From Candidatus Cohnella colombiensis (GTDB lineage: Bacteria; Bacillota; Bacilli; Paenibacillales; Paenibacillaceae), in NCBI GenBank assembly GCA_029203125.1, contig CP119317.1, positions 620,001 through 684,000 on the forward strand: a stretch of DNA of 64,000 nucleotides. Direction: 5' to 3'. Within the stretch, counting starts at the first letter, position 1, and each line of letters opens with the position of its first letter. Below the pieces are notes generated by a model. That model was given only the letters and a program-made list of their open reading frames with translations, was not told where the DNA came from and did no database searches. Both the position numbers and the translations under genes were made by a program. This document shows, piece after piece, positions 7,558-15,674 of this stretch.

Positions 7558-9738
7558 ATGGGTGACGGAAAAACGACAGCGGTAATCGATACACAAGCAA
7601 GAATGATTAAGCAAATTGCGAGTGAGCTTGGGATTAGCGTCCAGCAGGTGCGAACAGTGGCCTCGCTGCTGGATGAGGGCAATACGATTCCTTTTATTGC
7701 GCGTTACCGGAAAGAGATGACCGGCGAGCTTGATGAGGTCAAGCTTCGGGATATCGATGACCGTCGCACCTACTTGAAGGGGTTAGAGGATCGTAAAGGC
7801 GAAGTGATTCGTCTGATTGAAGAGCAAGGGAAGCTGACGCAAGAGCTTCAAGCTGCAATCGAGCAGGCGAGCAAGCTACAAGAGGTCGAGGATTTGTATC
7901 GACCGTATCGTCAGAAGAGGAAGACTAGGGCTAGTGTGGCGAAGGAGCGTGGGTTAGAGCCGCTCTCAGTATGGGTGCTGTCACAGCCAAAACAAGGTGA
8001 TTTGCTCGGTGAAGCTGCAAAATATGTAGATAGCGATAAGAGCGTAAATACACCCGAGGAAGCGATTCAAGGTGCATCGGATATTATTGCGGAAGGCATC
8101 TCTGATGATGCTGACATACGGCGCTGGGTTCGCAGGTTTACATGGGATCAAGGGGTGCTAATCAGTAAGGCAAAGGATGCGGATGCAGAATCGGTATATG
8201 AAATGTATTATCAATATTCCGAGCCTGTAAAGCGTCTTCCCCCTCACCGTGTATTAGCGATGAATCGCGGGGAACGCGAAGAAGTTCTCGGCGTCTCGAT
8301 TGATGTTGCGCAGGAGAGAATCGTGGAAGAATTGAATCGCCGCCTCATTCGCGGGGCTTCTGTTACACGAAGCGTGCTCGAAGCAACGACTGAGGATGCA
8401 TACAAGCGACTCATTTCACCATCAATCGAGCGCGAGCTACGTGGAGAATTGACGGAACGGGCAGAAGAGCATGCAATCAGCATCTTCTCTGAAAATTTAC
8501 GTAACCTGTTGCTACAACCACCTGTAAAAGGTCGCGTCGTGCTCGGTGTCGACCCCGCCTATCGGACTGGCTGTAAGCTTGCAGTAATCGACGATACGGG
8601 CAAACTGATTGAAGTTGCGGTAACCTATCCGACGCCTCCGCACAATAAGAAGGCAGAGGCTGAGGTTGTGTTCCGTCGCTTCATTTCACAGTATAATGTG
8701 ACGCTTATCGTCATTGGTAATGGAACTGGATCGCGTGAAACGGAGCAGTTCGTTGTCGGTATTATTCAAGCAATGCCTGAACACAAGCTGCAGTACTTGA
8801 TCGTGAATGAAGCGGGCGCGAGTGTTTATTCAGCCTCCAAGCTTGCTGCGGAAGAATTCCCAGATCTCGACGTATCTGAGCGGAGCGCAGTGTCGATTGC
8901 AAGACGTCTGCAGGATCCACTTGCGGAGCTAGTCAAGATCGAACCGAAGGCGATTGGAGTTGGACAATATCAGCACGATGTGTCGCAGAAGCGACTGGAT
9001 GAGAGCTTGTCCGGTGTTGTTGAATCGGCGGTTAACCATGTGGGCGTCGATGTGAATACAGCTTCTCCAGCACTTCTGTCATATGTGTCAGGTATAAACG
9101 CAACGTTAGCGAAAAATATTGTAAAGCAGCGCGAAGAGACCGGCAAATTTTCCGATCGTAAGCAGCTGCAAAAGGTTCCACGGCTTGGAGCGAAAGCTTA
9201 TGAGCAATGTGCAGGTTTTCTGCGAATTTCCGATGGTACGAATCCACTGGATCGCACGCCAATTCACCCTGAATCTTACGAAGGTGTGGGCAGGCTGTTC
9301 AAGGAACTCAGTCTCAAGCTTGATGATATTGGCTCGGAGTCGTTGAAGGAGAAGCTGCAAGCTATTCAGTTGGAAGATGTGTCTGTACGGCTTGGCGTAG
9401 GTGTGCCGACGCTGCGTGATATCGTCGATAGCCTCATGCGTCCAGGTCGTGATCCGCGTGATGAATTACCGCCTCCGATCTTCCATACAGATGTGCTTAA
9501 CATCGATGATCTTAAGTCTGGTATGGAGCTCAAAGGGACCGTTCGTAACGTCGTCGATTTCGGCGCATTTGTCGATATCGGCATCAAAAATGATGGATTG
9601 GTTCATATTTCGCAAATTAGCAATAAATTCGTAAAGCATCCTACTGAAGTTGTCGCTGTTGGTGATACAGTTATCGTGTGGGTGCTTGGTGTAGATACGA
9701 ATAAAGGACGAGTCAGCCTGACGATGCGCCAGCCTTAG
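7558..9738 (+). CDS. tex: Transcription accessory protein Tex
   Basis: 726 residues. The order is the Tex layout: N-terminal helical domain (IASELGISVQQVRTVASLLD, IPFIARYRKEMTGELDE), YqgF/RuvC-like domain (VLGVDPAYRTGCKLAVID, about residue 328), helix-hairpin-helix pair (SYVSGINATLAKNIV; LGAKAYEQCAGFLRI) and an S1 RNA-binding domain at the end (GTVRNVVDFGAFVDIGIKND). Tex/YdcI acts in transcription and RNA metabolism; the exact task is not fixed. It starts 22 bases after the aminopeptidase stop, with AGGGGG upstream of the ATG. Its stop codon lies inside the terminator hairpin. Confidence 0.93.
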   Translation: MGDGKTTAVIDTQARMIKQIASELGISVQQVRTVASLLDEGNTIPFIARYRKEMTGELDEVKLRDIDDRRTYLKGLEDRKGEVIRLIEEQGKLTQELQAAIEQASKLQEVEDLYRPYRQKRKTRASVAKERGLEPLSVWVLSQPKQGDLLGEAAKYVDSDKSVNTPEEAIQGASDIIAEGISDDADIRRWVRRFTWDQGVLISKAKDADAESVYEMYYQYSEPVKRLPPHRVLAMNRGEREEVLGVSIDVAQERIVEELNRRLIRGASVTRSVLEATTEDAYKRLISPSIERELRGELTERAEEHAISIFSENLRNLLLQPPVKGRVVLGVDPAYRTGCKLAVIDDTGKLIEVAVTYPTPPHNKKAEAEVVFRRFISQYNVTLIVIGNGTGSRETEQFVVGIIQAMPEHKLQYLIVNEAGASVYSASKLAAEEFPDLDVSERSAVSIARRLQDPLAELVKIEPKAIGVGQYQHDVSQKRLDESLSGVVESAVNHVGVDVNTASPALLSYVSGINATLAKNIVKQREETGKFSDRKQLQKVPRLGAKAYEQCAGFLRISDGTNPLDRTPIHPESYEGVGRLFKELSLKLDDIGSESLKEKLQAIQLEDVSVRLGVGVPTLRDIVDSLMRPGRDPRDELPPPIFHTDVLNIDDLKSGMELKGTVRNVVDFGAFVDIGIKNDGLVHISQISNKFVKHPTEVVAVGDTVIVWVLGVDTNKGRVSLTMRQP

Positions 9739-9750
9739 GGCTGGCTTTTT
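9728..9750 (+). terminator. Terminator overlapping the tex stop codon
   Basis: GCCAGCC (9728-9734) pairs with GGCTGGC (9739-9745), then TTTTT. The TAG stop of tex lies in the loop and stem. Confidence 0.85.
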
Positions 9751-9773
9751 CGTAATTGGGCAGCAGATGTGCC

Positions 9774-9802
9774 TTGTGCTAATGAGAGGAGTCCGTTACA
9801 AT
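9774..9802 (+). promoter_or_regulatory. Sigma-A promoter of the Rrf2 gene
   Basis: TTGTGC, 17-base spacer, TACAAT, ending 22 bases before the GTG start. It contains no ACTGTG-type operator half-sites. Confidence 0.6.
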
Positions 9803-9824
9803 TTAAACAAATGGAGGCGATAAA

Positions 9825-10298
9825 GTGAACCCCGAGAAATGTATCGGAACCCATCATCCTAGATGGTTTGGATTGGCGTTGCAGGCGCTAGTCATTTTAT
9901 CGAAGAATGAAGTGCAGAAATGCCCGAGCGTGGAGCTTGCTGCTCAGCTGCAATCAGAGCCGACGCAGCTTAGGCGTATTCTCGCAACACTCGCTAAAGG
10001 AGACATTCTGGAAACGCAGGAAGGTCGCGACGGGGGCTATCGGTTGAAGAGATCAGCGGATACGATCACATTGGCGGATGTTTACAAAGTGCTTCAAGTC
10101 AGTGATCCGCTCAGCTCTGGTATTAAAGAAACGGCAGGCACGCATCCTTTTGGAATAGAAATGAAATCGATTTTCTGCGAATTGACTTCCGAAATGGATC
10201 GCTCGCTAGTGGAAACTTTGAGCAAGTACACAATTGGACAACTATCCCATCGCGCATTTTCATGTGAAAGTCAGCGTGTGGATGAATTAAAGGTGTAA
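9825..10298 (+). CDS. Rrf2-family transcriptional regulator
   Basis: 157 residues from GTG 9825, with GGAGG upstream. The N-terminal winged helix is typical: RWFGLALQALVILSKN, then SVELAAQLQSEPTQLRRILA (recognition helix) and the wing GDILETQEGRDGGYRLKRS. The C-terminal helices contain Cys residues (SIFCELTSE, AFSCESQ) but not the three-Cys Fe-S pattern of IscR/NsrR, so a thiol switch is possible and a cluster less likely. The next gene encodes a nitroreductase whose promoter has three identical inverted repeats; this protein is the obvious candidate to bind them. Regulator and operators being partners is inference. Confidence 0.87.
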   Translation: MNPEKCIGTHHPRWFGLALQALVILSKNEVQKCPSVELAAQLQSEPTQLRRILATLAKGDILETQEGRDGGYRLKRSADTITLADVYKVLQVSDPLSSGIKETAGTHPFGIEMKSIFCELTSEMDRSLVETLSKYTIGQLSHRAFSCESQRVDELKV

Positions 10299-10303
10299 GA
10301 GGA

Positions 10304-10332
10304 TTGACATTGTTTTCAATTCGCCGTATACT
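10304..10332 (+). promoter_or_regulatory. Strong sigma-A promoter of the nitroreductase gene
   Basis: TTGACA at 10304-10309, 17-base spacer, TATACT at 10327-10332. The first operator begins inside the -10 box, so a bound repressor would block RNA polymerase. Confidence 0.8.
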
Positions 10333-10421
10333 GTGCAATATCTAACACAGTTACGTCTTTTTATTTAGTCTTAATTGTGCGGAATTCATCACAGTTAATA
10401 CTGTGCAAAATATATCACAGT
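10330..10421 (+). promoter_or_regulatory. Three 22-bp operators, ACTGTG-N10-CACAGT
   Basis: Copies at 10330-10351 (overlapping the -10), 10374-10395 (first half ATTGTG) and 10400-10421. Each is a dyad of 6-bp arms separated by 10 bases. Start-to-start distances are 44 and 26 bp. They fill the 5' leader between the promoter and the nitroreductase start and suggest tight repression, probably by the adjacent Rrf2 protein. The 10-bp spacing differs from the CRP/FNR pattern. Confidence 0.75.
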
Positions 10422-10456
10422 TTAAAAAAGGTTTAAATATCGAGGAGGAATTGCTA

Positions 10457-11107
10457 ATGTCTACGAGTACGGTTGTGCGAGATCAATTATTTTCTACGGT
10501 TGTACAAGAACGTCGATCAGTGAGAAGCTATGATCCGAATTATAAAATTGCTAAGGAAGAGATCAAAGAGTTATTGGAGGAAGCGATACTCGCACCTTCA
10601 TCCTCGAATCTACAGCCTTGGCGGTTTATCGTCATTGATTCTCAGGAGCTACAAGAAAAGCTGCTTCCAATTGCATACAACCAGAAGCAAATTGTAGATG
10701 CTTCAGCCGTCATTGTTGTGCTGGGTGACCTAGAGAGCTACAAGTTGACCGAGAAAATTTACAATCGCTCGTTTGAACAAGGCTTCATGCCGGAGGATGT
10801 CAAAAATTCGATGTCCGAGCGCACGTACAAGACGTACTCCAGTCTTCCCGTTGAATCTGCCAAACAAATCGTATATACGGATGGCGGTCTCGTATCCATG
10901 CAGTTGATGCTGGGCGCACGTGCGAGAGGATACGACACGGTGCCGATGGGTGGCTACAATGCAGAGCAGCTCAAGGAGGCTTTCGGCATTAGCGAACGCT
11001 ACGTCCCAGTAATGCTCATCGCACTAGGGAAAGCGTTGAATCCAGGGAGACCTTCGGTACGATTGACAGTGGACGAAGTGACTAGCTGGAATGAAATGTC
11101 CTTGTAA
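10457..11107 (+). CDS. Nitroreductase-family FMN oxidoreductase
   Basis: 216 residues from ATG 10457, with GAGGAGG upstream; an earlier in-frame ATG at 10403 lies within the operator array and is rejected. It has the nitroreductase FMN-binding pattern: QERRSVRSYDPNYKI, ILAPSSSNLQPWRFIVID and the C-terminal GYDTVPMGGYNAEQLKEAFG with VPVMLIALGKA. Such enzymes use NAD(P)H to reduce nitro compounds, quinones or electrophiles. It is controlled by the three-operator promoter just upstream, so induction by reactive electrophiles or oxidants is likely. The true substrate is unknown. Confidence 0.88.
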   Translation: MSTSTVVRDQLFSTVVQERRSVRSYDPNYKIAKEEIKELLEEAILAPSSSNLQPWRFIVIDSQELQEKLLPIAYNQKQIVDASAVIVVLGDLESYKLTEKIYNRSFEQGFMPEDVKNSMSERTYKTYSSLPVESAKQIVYTDGGLVSMQLMLGARARGYDTVPMGGYNAEQLKEAFGISERYVPVMLIALGKALNPGRPSVRLTVDEVTSWNEMSL

Positions 11108-11118
11108 ACAATAGAAAA

Positions 11119-11160
11119 GGGAGCCCTGTGTCGCCTTGCTGGCGATGCGGGCTCCCTATT
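11119..11160 (+). terminator. Terminator after the nitroreductase gene
   Basis: GGGAGCCC (11119-11126) pairs with GGGCTCCC (11149-11156), with an inner TCGCC/GGCGA stem, followed by TATTT. It may work in both directions, ending cmpA too. Confidence 0.75.
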
Positions 11161-11165
11161 TACTT

Positions 11166-11300
11166 TCAAAACTCGATTGTATCCTTCGTCCTGTCGGGTT
11201 TCGCGCGGTAATAATACCAACAATCATTCAATAGACAAATTTGCCGACGGTCCTTTTTCTGAAAAGCGGACATAAGCTGATTACATAACCAAAGCGGCAT
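11166..11300 (-). CDS. cmpA: Cortex morphogenetic protein CmpA
   Basis: 44 residues starting MPLWLCNQLMSAFQKKDRRQ and continuing ICLLNDCWYYYR. This matches the short sporulation protein CmpA (MPxWLxxQxxxAFxxKD...LLNxCWxFYRxK). The ATG at 11300 has GGAAGGAGG upstream, so the longer frame upstream of it is not used. CmpA works with the ClpXP system to remove mother cells with faulty spore coat assembly in B. subtilis. Its place between tex and the SprT-like gene is the same as in Bacillus. The C-terminal tail (AKPDRTKDTIEF) is longer than in B. subtilis. Confidence 0.88.
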   Translation of the reverse strand: MPLWLCNQLMSAFQKKDRRQICLLNDCWYYYRAKPDRTKDTIEF

Positions 11301-11393
11301 CGGAATCGTCCTCCTTCCGTCACATGCTGTATGGCTAGCATATGAAGCTGGGCGATTGACCGTGCAAGTCCGGTAACAATACAACTTCAAGAA

Positions 11394-11753
11394 CTATGAC
11401 AACATATCCTCATCTTCGTACCATTGCTCAAGCTGTGCTTGAAGAGCACGAATTTCCGTTAGCAAGGAAATGAGCGGATAAGCGTCCTCACGAATCTCGT
11501 TAAAAGTACGTTCAAGCTCATTGATATATTGTAGTCCCGAGAACAATGTAAGCTGCTCGTCGAGCAAATCTAGCTTACTGCATTCGGCAATAGCCTTTGG
11601 CAGCTGAGGAACATTGTCAGCGGTTAACTTAAGCAGTTCCTTATGTAAACGAAGGTTAAGTGCGCTTAATTGGTATGCATGGGATGCGGGCATCTCGACG
11701 AATTCGAGCTTCCCTTGCTCCCATTGCAATATAACATAAGACATTTCAGGCAT
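11394..11753 (-). CDS. Conserved-looking small protein of unknown function
   Basis: 119 residues, MPEMSYVILQWEQGKLEFVE. It is acidic and mostly alpha-helical, with a C-terminal amphipathic helix (LLTEIRALQAQLEQWYEDED) that could form a coiled coil; no Cys pairs, signal peptide or membrane segment. I do not recognise a family. It lies upstream of cmpA on the same strand and is divergent from the SprT-like gene, 86 bases apart. AGGAGC precedes the start region. A relation to the sporulation neighbourhood is only suggested by position. Confidence 0.6.
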   Translation of the reverse strand: MPEMSYVILQWEQGKLEFVEMPASHAYQLSALNLRLHKELLKLTADNVPQLPKAIAECSKLDLLDEQLTLFSGLQYINELERTFNEIREDAYPLISLLTEIRALQAQLEQWYEDEDMLS

Positions 11754-11839
11754 CGATTATGTAGCTCCTTTCATCCATTCCTACTTGACAGTGTAGCCCA
11801 ATCACGAGCTACAATTCAAGTAGGAAGGAGGACGAGAGA

Positions 11840-12325
11840 GTGAATAATTCACAGCTGCAACAATGGGTCGAACGGATCTCACTCGATTCCTTCGGCATAC
11901 CGTTCCGGCATCAAGCTACGTTTAACGCGAGATTGAGGACGACAGGTGGACGCTACTTCACTAAGAGTCATAACATCGAGATCAGTCCGCATCAGCTTGC
12001 TGTTCATGGAGAGGCTGAGACGGAAGCGATCATTAAACATGAATTATGTCATTATCATCTTCATATTCAGCGTCGAGGCTATCAGCACCGTGATGCTGAT
12101 TTCAAACAGTTGCTGCAGCAGGTAGGCGCAACAAGACATTGTCGTTCACTCCCTGGTCTAGAGAGGAGACGTCAGACTGTAAAGTATAAGCTGAAATGCC
12201 ACTCGTGTGGGATGGAATATCCGCGCAAGCGTCGCTTGGACCCACGCAAGTACGTATGCGGTCGTTGTCGCGGTAAGCTGGAGCTACTGCATGTGGAGCC
12301 AACTCTAGCACAATCAGAAGGGTGA
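11840..12325 (+). CDS. SprT-like zinc metalloprotease-family protein (YdcK)
   Basis: 161 residues from GTG 11840, with AGGAAGGAGG upstream. The SprT motif IIKHELCHYHLHIQRRGYQH carries the HExxH zinc site, followed by a zinc ribbon CHSCG...CGRC near residues 118-140. The length fits the Bacillus YdcK (SprT-like) group. Related eukaryotic Spartan proteins degrade DNA-protein crosslinks; the bacterial role is not settled. It ends the conserved tex-cmpA-ydcK neighbourhood and precedes a tRNA pair. Confidence 0.9.
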   Translation: MNNSQLQQWVERISLDSFGIPFRHQATFNARLRTTGGRYFTKSHNIEISPHQLAVHGEAETEAIIKHELCHYHLHIQRRGYQHRDADFKQLLQQVGATRHCRSLPGLERRRQTVKYKLKCHSCGMEYPRKRRLDPRKYVCGRCRGKLELLHVEPTLAQSEG

Positions 12326-12390
12326 TTCGCAGGAAATAAAATTGGTTAAAGTTGTCAACCCTTTTCACAAGAGAAAATGCAATAGAATGC

Positions 12391-12419
12391 TTGACTTCGG
12401 TTTTGAAACATGATAAATT
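12391..12419 (+). promoter_or_regulatory. Promoter of the tRNA-Asn/tRNA-Ser operon
   Basis: TTGACT, 17-base spacer, TAAATT, ending 22 bases before the mature tRNA-Asn. Confidence 0.6.
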
Positions 12420-12441
12420 ATTCTATGTCGCTTTTGAACAT

Positions 12442-12517
12442 TCCCTGATAGCTCAGTTGGTAGAGCACTCGACTGTTAATCGAGTTGTCACAGGTTCGAG
12501 TCCTGTTCGGGGAGCCA
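12442..12517 (+). tRNA. tRNA-Asn (GTT)
   Basis: 76 bases with a complete cloverleaf: acceptor TCCCTGA/TCGGGGA, D-loop AGCTCAGTTGGTAGAGC, anticodon loop CTGTTAA (GTT), T-arm GGTTCGAGTCC and an encoded CCA. Confidence 0.96.
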
Positions 12518-12518
12518 T

Positions 12519-12609
12519 GGGGAGATACCCAAGTGGCTATAAGGGGCTCCTCTGCTAAGGGAGTAGACGTGTCATGCGTGCGAGGGTTCGAATCCCTCTC
12601 TCCCCGCCA
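12519..12609 (+). tRNA. tRNA-Ser (GCT)
   Basis: 91 bases with a long variable arm as expected for serine: acceptor GGGGAGA/TCTCCCC, anticodon loop CTGCTAA (GCT), T-arm GGTTCGAATCC, encoded CCA. One base separates it from tRNA-Asn. Confidence 0.95.
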
Positions 12610-12631
12610 TGTAACTTCAATTAGACGACAT

Positions 12632-12670
12632 AAGAACTCGTTGGCCTTGCGCTGACGGGTTCTTTTTTTT
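12632..12670 (+). terminator. Terminator after the Asn-Ser tRNA operon
   Basis: AAGAACTCGT (12632-12641) pairs, with one G-T pair, with ACGGGTTCTT (12655-12664) and runs into eight T. Confidence 0.8.
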
Positions 12671-12794
12671 GTTGTTGCGACAAAGGTTTAATTAGTTCCA
12701 TATCGAATAATTTAGTGTATAATTCCAATTAATCGAGGATTTTCGACAATTGTATCTAGGTACATCGAGTAATGAAATGAAAGCAGGCGTACAT

Positions 12795-15674
12795 ATGGCT
12801 AAAATAATGGATTACATTAGGCGAAGCATTAAAGCGAAAATGACAGCAATGATGGTCATGAGCCTTTCACTAATTTTGCTCGGTGCGGTTGTCGTGCCGT
12901 GGGGAACGCTGCAGTCCGTTCAGAAGTTTGACCAAACAACGAATCAATTGCGTAATAGCCAAGAGCATATTACGAATATTGCAAATGAAACGAATGAAAT
13001 TATTTTACGGGTACGGGGTTATTTTGCGTATTTAGACAGCTATGAATATAATCACATCTTTGAAGCTAAGGACAAGCTGGATAAGGCGCTAGCATCCTTT
13101 AAGAGCACCCCGCTGTCTGATGATGAGAAGGGCCTTGTAGAACGCGTAGAAACGTTCTTCGATAACTACATCAATCGTGTGTTACCACAAGGAGCCGCAT
13201 TTGCTGAGAAGGGTGATTATACATCGCTCCGCAAGCTGATTACACTCGGGGCGAACAATCCGGTTAATGAAATTATTTTATATGCGCAGACATCTGAGAA
13301 ATTAATACAAACGAAGCTAAAAGCTGCGAATGAGAAGCTATTGAATAATCTTTTTTACCAAGGCGTTTATTTTATCGTATACATTATGGTAGTGATTGTG
13401 CTCTCCATTTATATTATGCGCAAGCTCGCGACAGACATTGGAAATCCGCTTGGACGACTGGCGCAATATGCGGTGAATTATGAGAAGGGAATTGTGATTG
13501 AGGGAAATCTTCAAGAGCGCAAGGATGAGATCGGTTATTTGACTCGATCGCTGAACAGCATGATTTATGATATCCAGGAGCAGGAAGAGGAATTGCTTGC
13601 GCAGAATGAAGAGCTGCAGGCTCAGCAGGACGAGCTCCATGCCCAGCAAGATGAATTGCAACAGGCGATTAGCATTATGGAGGACAATGAGCAGTATTTA
13701 AACAAACGTAACCTGTTGAACCAATCGCTTGCGAATACATTGGATAAGAAGGAGCTTTTACATAGCATTGTTCGCAACATCGTGGAAATTACAGGCTCAG
13801 AAAAAGGGCTCATGAAATTAATGAATGATTCCAATGATTATGCAGCATATGGAGTTTCTCAGGAGGAAGCTGTTCAATTTATGAATGGCTTCGAGCAAAG
13901 CCCTGCTATTCGTGCGATGGATACTAAGAAGCTGTACATACGCGAAAGAGCAGCGACTGCAGGTGAGAAGGGCTACGTCTCAGAGCCTATCCAAGCAGTT
14001 GATATATATGTTCCATTATTTAAAGGAAATAATGAAATTTCCGCAGTCATTGTTCTTACTCGTGTTGGCAAAGCGGTCGCGAATCGTGAAGAGCAAGAAA
14101 TCAAAGGACTTGCCGGTCAAATTTCATTGTCGCTCGAAAAGCTGGAGATGTACGAAGCATCAGAGAATCAGCGTCAGATGACGCGGGATATTTTGAATAC
14201 CATTCAGGCTGGCGTACAGTTTGTGAACCTTGAAGGACAGATGCTTTTAGTGAACGAGAAGCTTAATGAAATGTTGGAGCTGTCTCCGAACTCTACACAG
14301 CTTGCCGGCAAGTCAATAGACCAAATTCAAGCGTTGCTTGGGTCCAAAATTGAAGGTGCTGAACGGTTGTTTGAATTTCAAAGCGGGGCTATTCTCAGTG
14401 ACGAGACGCACGGGGGCAGCACGAATTATGTATTGTATAAAAAAAGTTCGCAGCACTACATCCAAATGTATTGGGAACCGATCTATCGCAATAAACAGAA
14501 GTTTGGCGTCTTATTCGTGCATCGTGATATTACGAAAGAGCACGAAGTGGACAGGATGAAGTCTGAATTTGTAAGTACGGTCAGCCATGAGTTACGCACT
14601 CCGCTCGCTAGTATTCTTGGTTTCTCGGAGCTGTTGTTGCATCGGGAGCTGAAGCCGGAACGTCAGCGCAAATATATGTCAACCATACATCAAGAGGCGA
14701 AACGCCTTACACAGCTTGTTAACGACTTCCTTGATCTGCAACGGATGGAAAATGGTATGCAGTTTTACGATCAAAAGCCGTTCGATCTCATTCCTCTCAT
14801 TGAGGAAGTTAAGGAAATCGAACAAACAACGACTTCTAATCATGCGATTAACTGGAATACTGAGCTTGAGCATGCGATGGTGCTAGGAGATCGCGACAAA
14901 ATATATCAAGTCATGATTAATTTGATTAGCAATGCAATCAAGTACTCGCCTGCCGGCGGTCGTATTCAAATTTCTTCTCGACTTGACGGTGGAAGTATTA
15001 GGATAGATATTTCTGATGAAGGATTAGGTATTCCCGAGTCAGCAATTTCGAGCTTGTTTAGTAAATTTTATCGCGTAGATAATTCCGATCGACGTGAAAT
15101 TGGCGGTACAGGGCTTGGGCTAGCGATTGTTAAGGAGATAGTGACTCAGCATCAAGGAACGGTTAGCGTGAAGTCCAAGATCGGTGAAGGCAGTACGTTC
15201 ACATTTCTGATTCCGATGTATATAGAGGAAGCGAATGTTCTGTTGGAAGCTGCAGCTACTAAACAACATATGGACAGTACTGGCTTGAATGTTATGCTCG
15301 TGGAAAATGATCATAGCTTGTCAATCATGCTACGGGACGAACTGGTCGAGAAGGGTTATCACACAGCCGTATATGTGGACGGGTTAAGCGCTCTTGACGC
15401 GATGGAGCAGGAGCAACCGGATCTACTTATCCTCGATCTCAAGCTTGCACCTGAACTGAGTGGTTGGGAAGTCATTGAACGGATGAAAGCTTCAAAAAAG
15501 CTAAGAGGCATTCCGATAATCATATCCAGTGCATTTGAAGAGAAGGAAAGAGCTCTGGCGTTGGGGATTACACACTTTTTAATAAAGCCGTATATACCGG
15601 CTAAATTAATTGAAGCGATTGAACAGTTACTTGAATCTCAAAAAGGCGAGGAGAAGACCATTGATCCCACCTAA
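12795..15674 (+). CDS. Hybrid sensor histidine kinase (membrane-HAMP-GAF-PAS-HisKA-HATPase-REC)
   Basis: 959 residues from ATG 12795 (MAKIMDYIRRSIKAKMTAMM), with a weak GCAGG SD. Order: TM1 (about 20-42), extracellular four-helix sensor region of CHASE3 type (45-180), TM2 (195-212), HAMP, a Gln/Glu-rich coiled coil (EEELLAQNEELQAQQDELHA), GAF (310-445), PAS (460-575), HisKA with His598 in VSTVSHELRTPLAS, HATPase (NLISNAIKYSPAGG; GGTGLGLAIVKEI) and a C-terminal receiver with Asp881 in LLILDLKL. It should pass phosphate from its own receiver to an HPt domain. The next gene starts with exactly such a domain and overlaps it by 14 bases. The signal is unknown. Confidence 0.92.
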   Translation: MAKIMDYIRRSIKAKMTAMMVMSLSLILLGAVVVPWGTLQSVQKFDQTTNQLRNSQEHITNIANETNEIILRVRGYFAYLDSYEYNHIFEAKDKLDKALASFKSTPLSDDEKGLVERVETFFDNYINRVLPQGAAFAEKGDYTSLRKLITLGANNPVNEIILYAQTSEKLIQTKLKAANEKLLNNLFYQGVYFIVYIMVVIVLSIYIMRKLATDIGNPLGRLAQYAVNYEKGIVIEGNLQERKDEIGYLTRSLNSMIYDIQEQEEELLAQNEELQAQQDELHAQQDELQQAISIMEDNEQYLNKRNLLNQSLANTLDKKELLHSIVRNIVEITGSEKGLMKLMNDSNDYAAYGVSQEEAVQFMNGFEQSPAIRAMDTKKLYIRERAATAGEKGYVSEPIQAVDIYVPLFKGNNEISAVIVLTRVGKAVANREEQEIKGLAGQISLSLEKLEMYEASENQRQMTRDILNTIQAGVQFVNLEGQMLLVNEKLNEMLELSPNSTQLAGKSIDQIQALLGSKIEGAERLFEFQSGAILSDETHGGSTNYVLYKKSSQHYIQMYWEPIYRNKQKFGVLFVHRDITKEHEVDRMKSEFVSTVSHELRTPLASILGFSELLLHRELKPERQRKYMSTIHQEAKRLTQLVNDFLDLQRMENGMQFYDQKPFDLIPLIEEVKEIEQTTTSNHAINWNTELEHAMVLGDRDKIYQVMINLISNAIKYSPAGGRIQISSRLDGGSIRIDISDEGLGIPESAISSLFSKFYRVDNSDRREIGGTGLGLAIVKEIVTQHQGTVSVKSKIGEGSTFTFLIPMYIEEANVLLEAAATKQHMDSTGLNVMLVENDHSLSIMLRDELVEKGYHTAVYVDGLSALDAMEQEQPDLLILDLKLAPELSGWEVIERMKASKKLRGIPIIISSAFEEKERALALGITHFLIKPYIPAKLIEAIEQLLESQKGEEKTIDPT

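Noticed and set aside
10330..10421. CRP/FNR binding sites in the nitroreductase leader
   Set aside because: Arms look like TGTG/CACA, but the spacing between them is 10 bases, not the 8 of CRP/FNR sites; the adjacent Rrf2 regulator is a better candidate.
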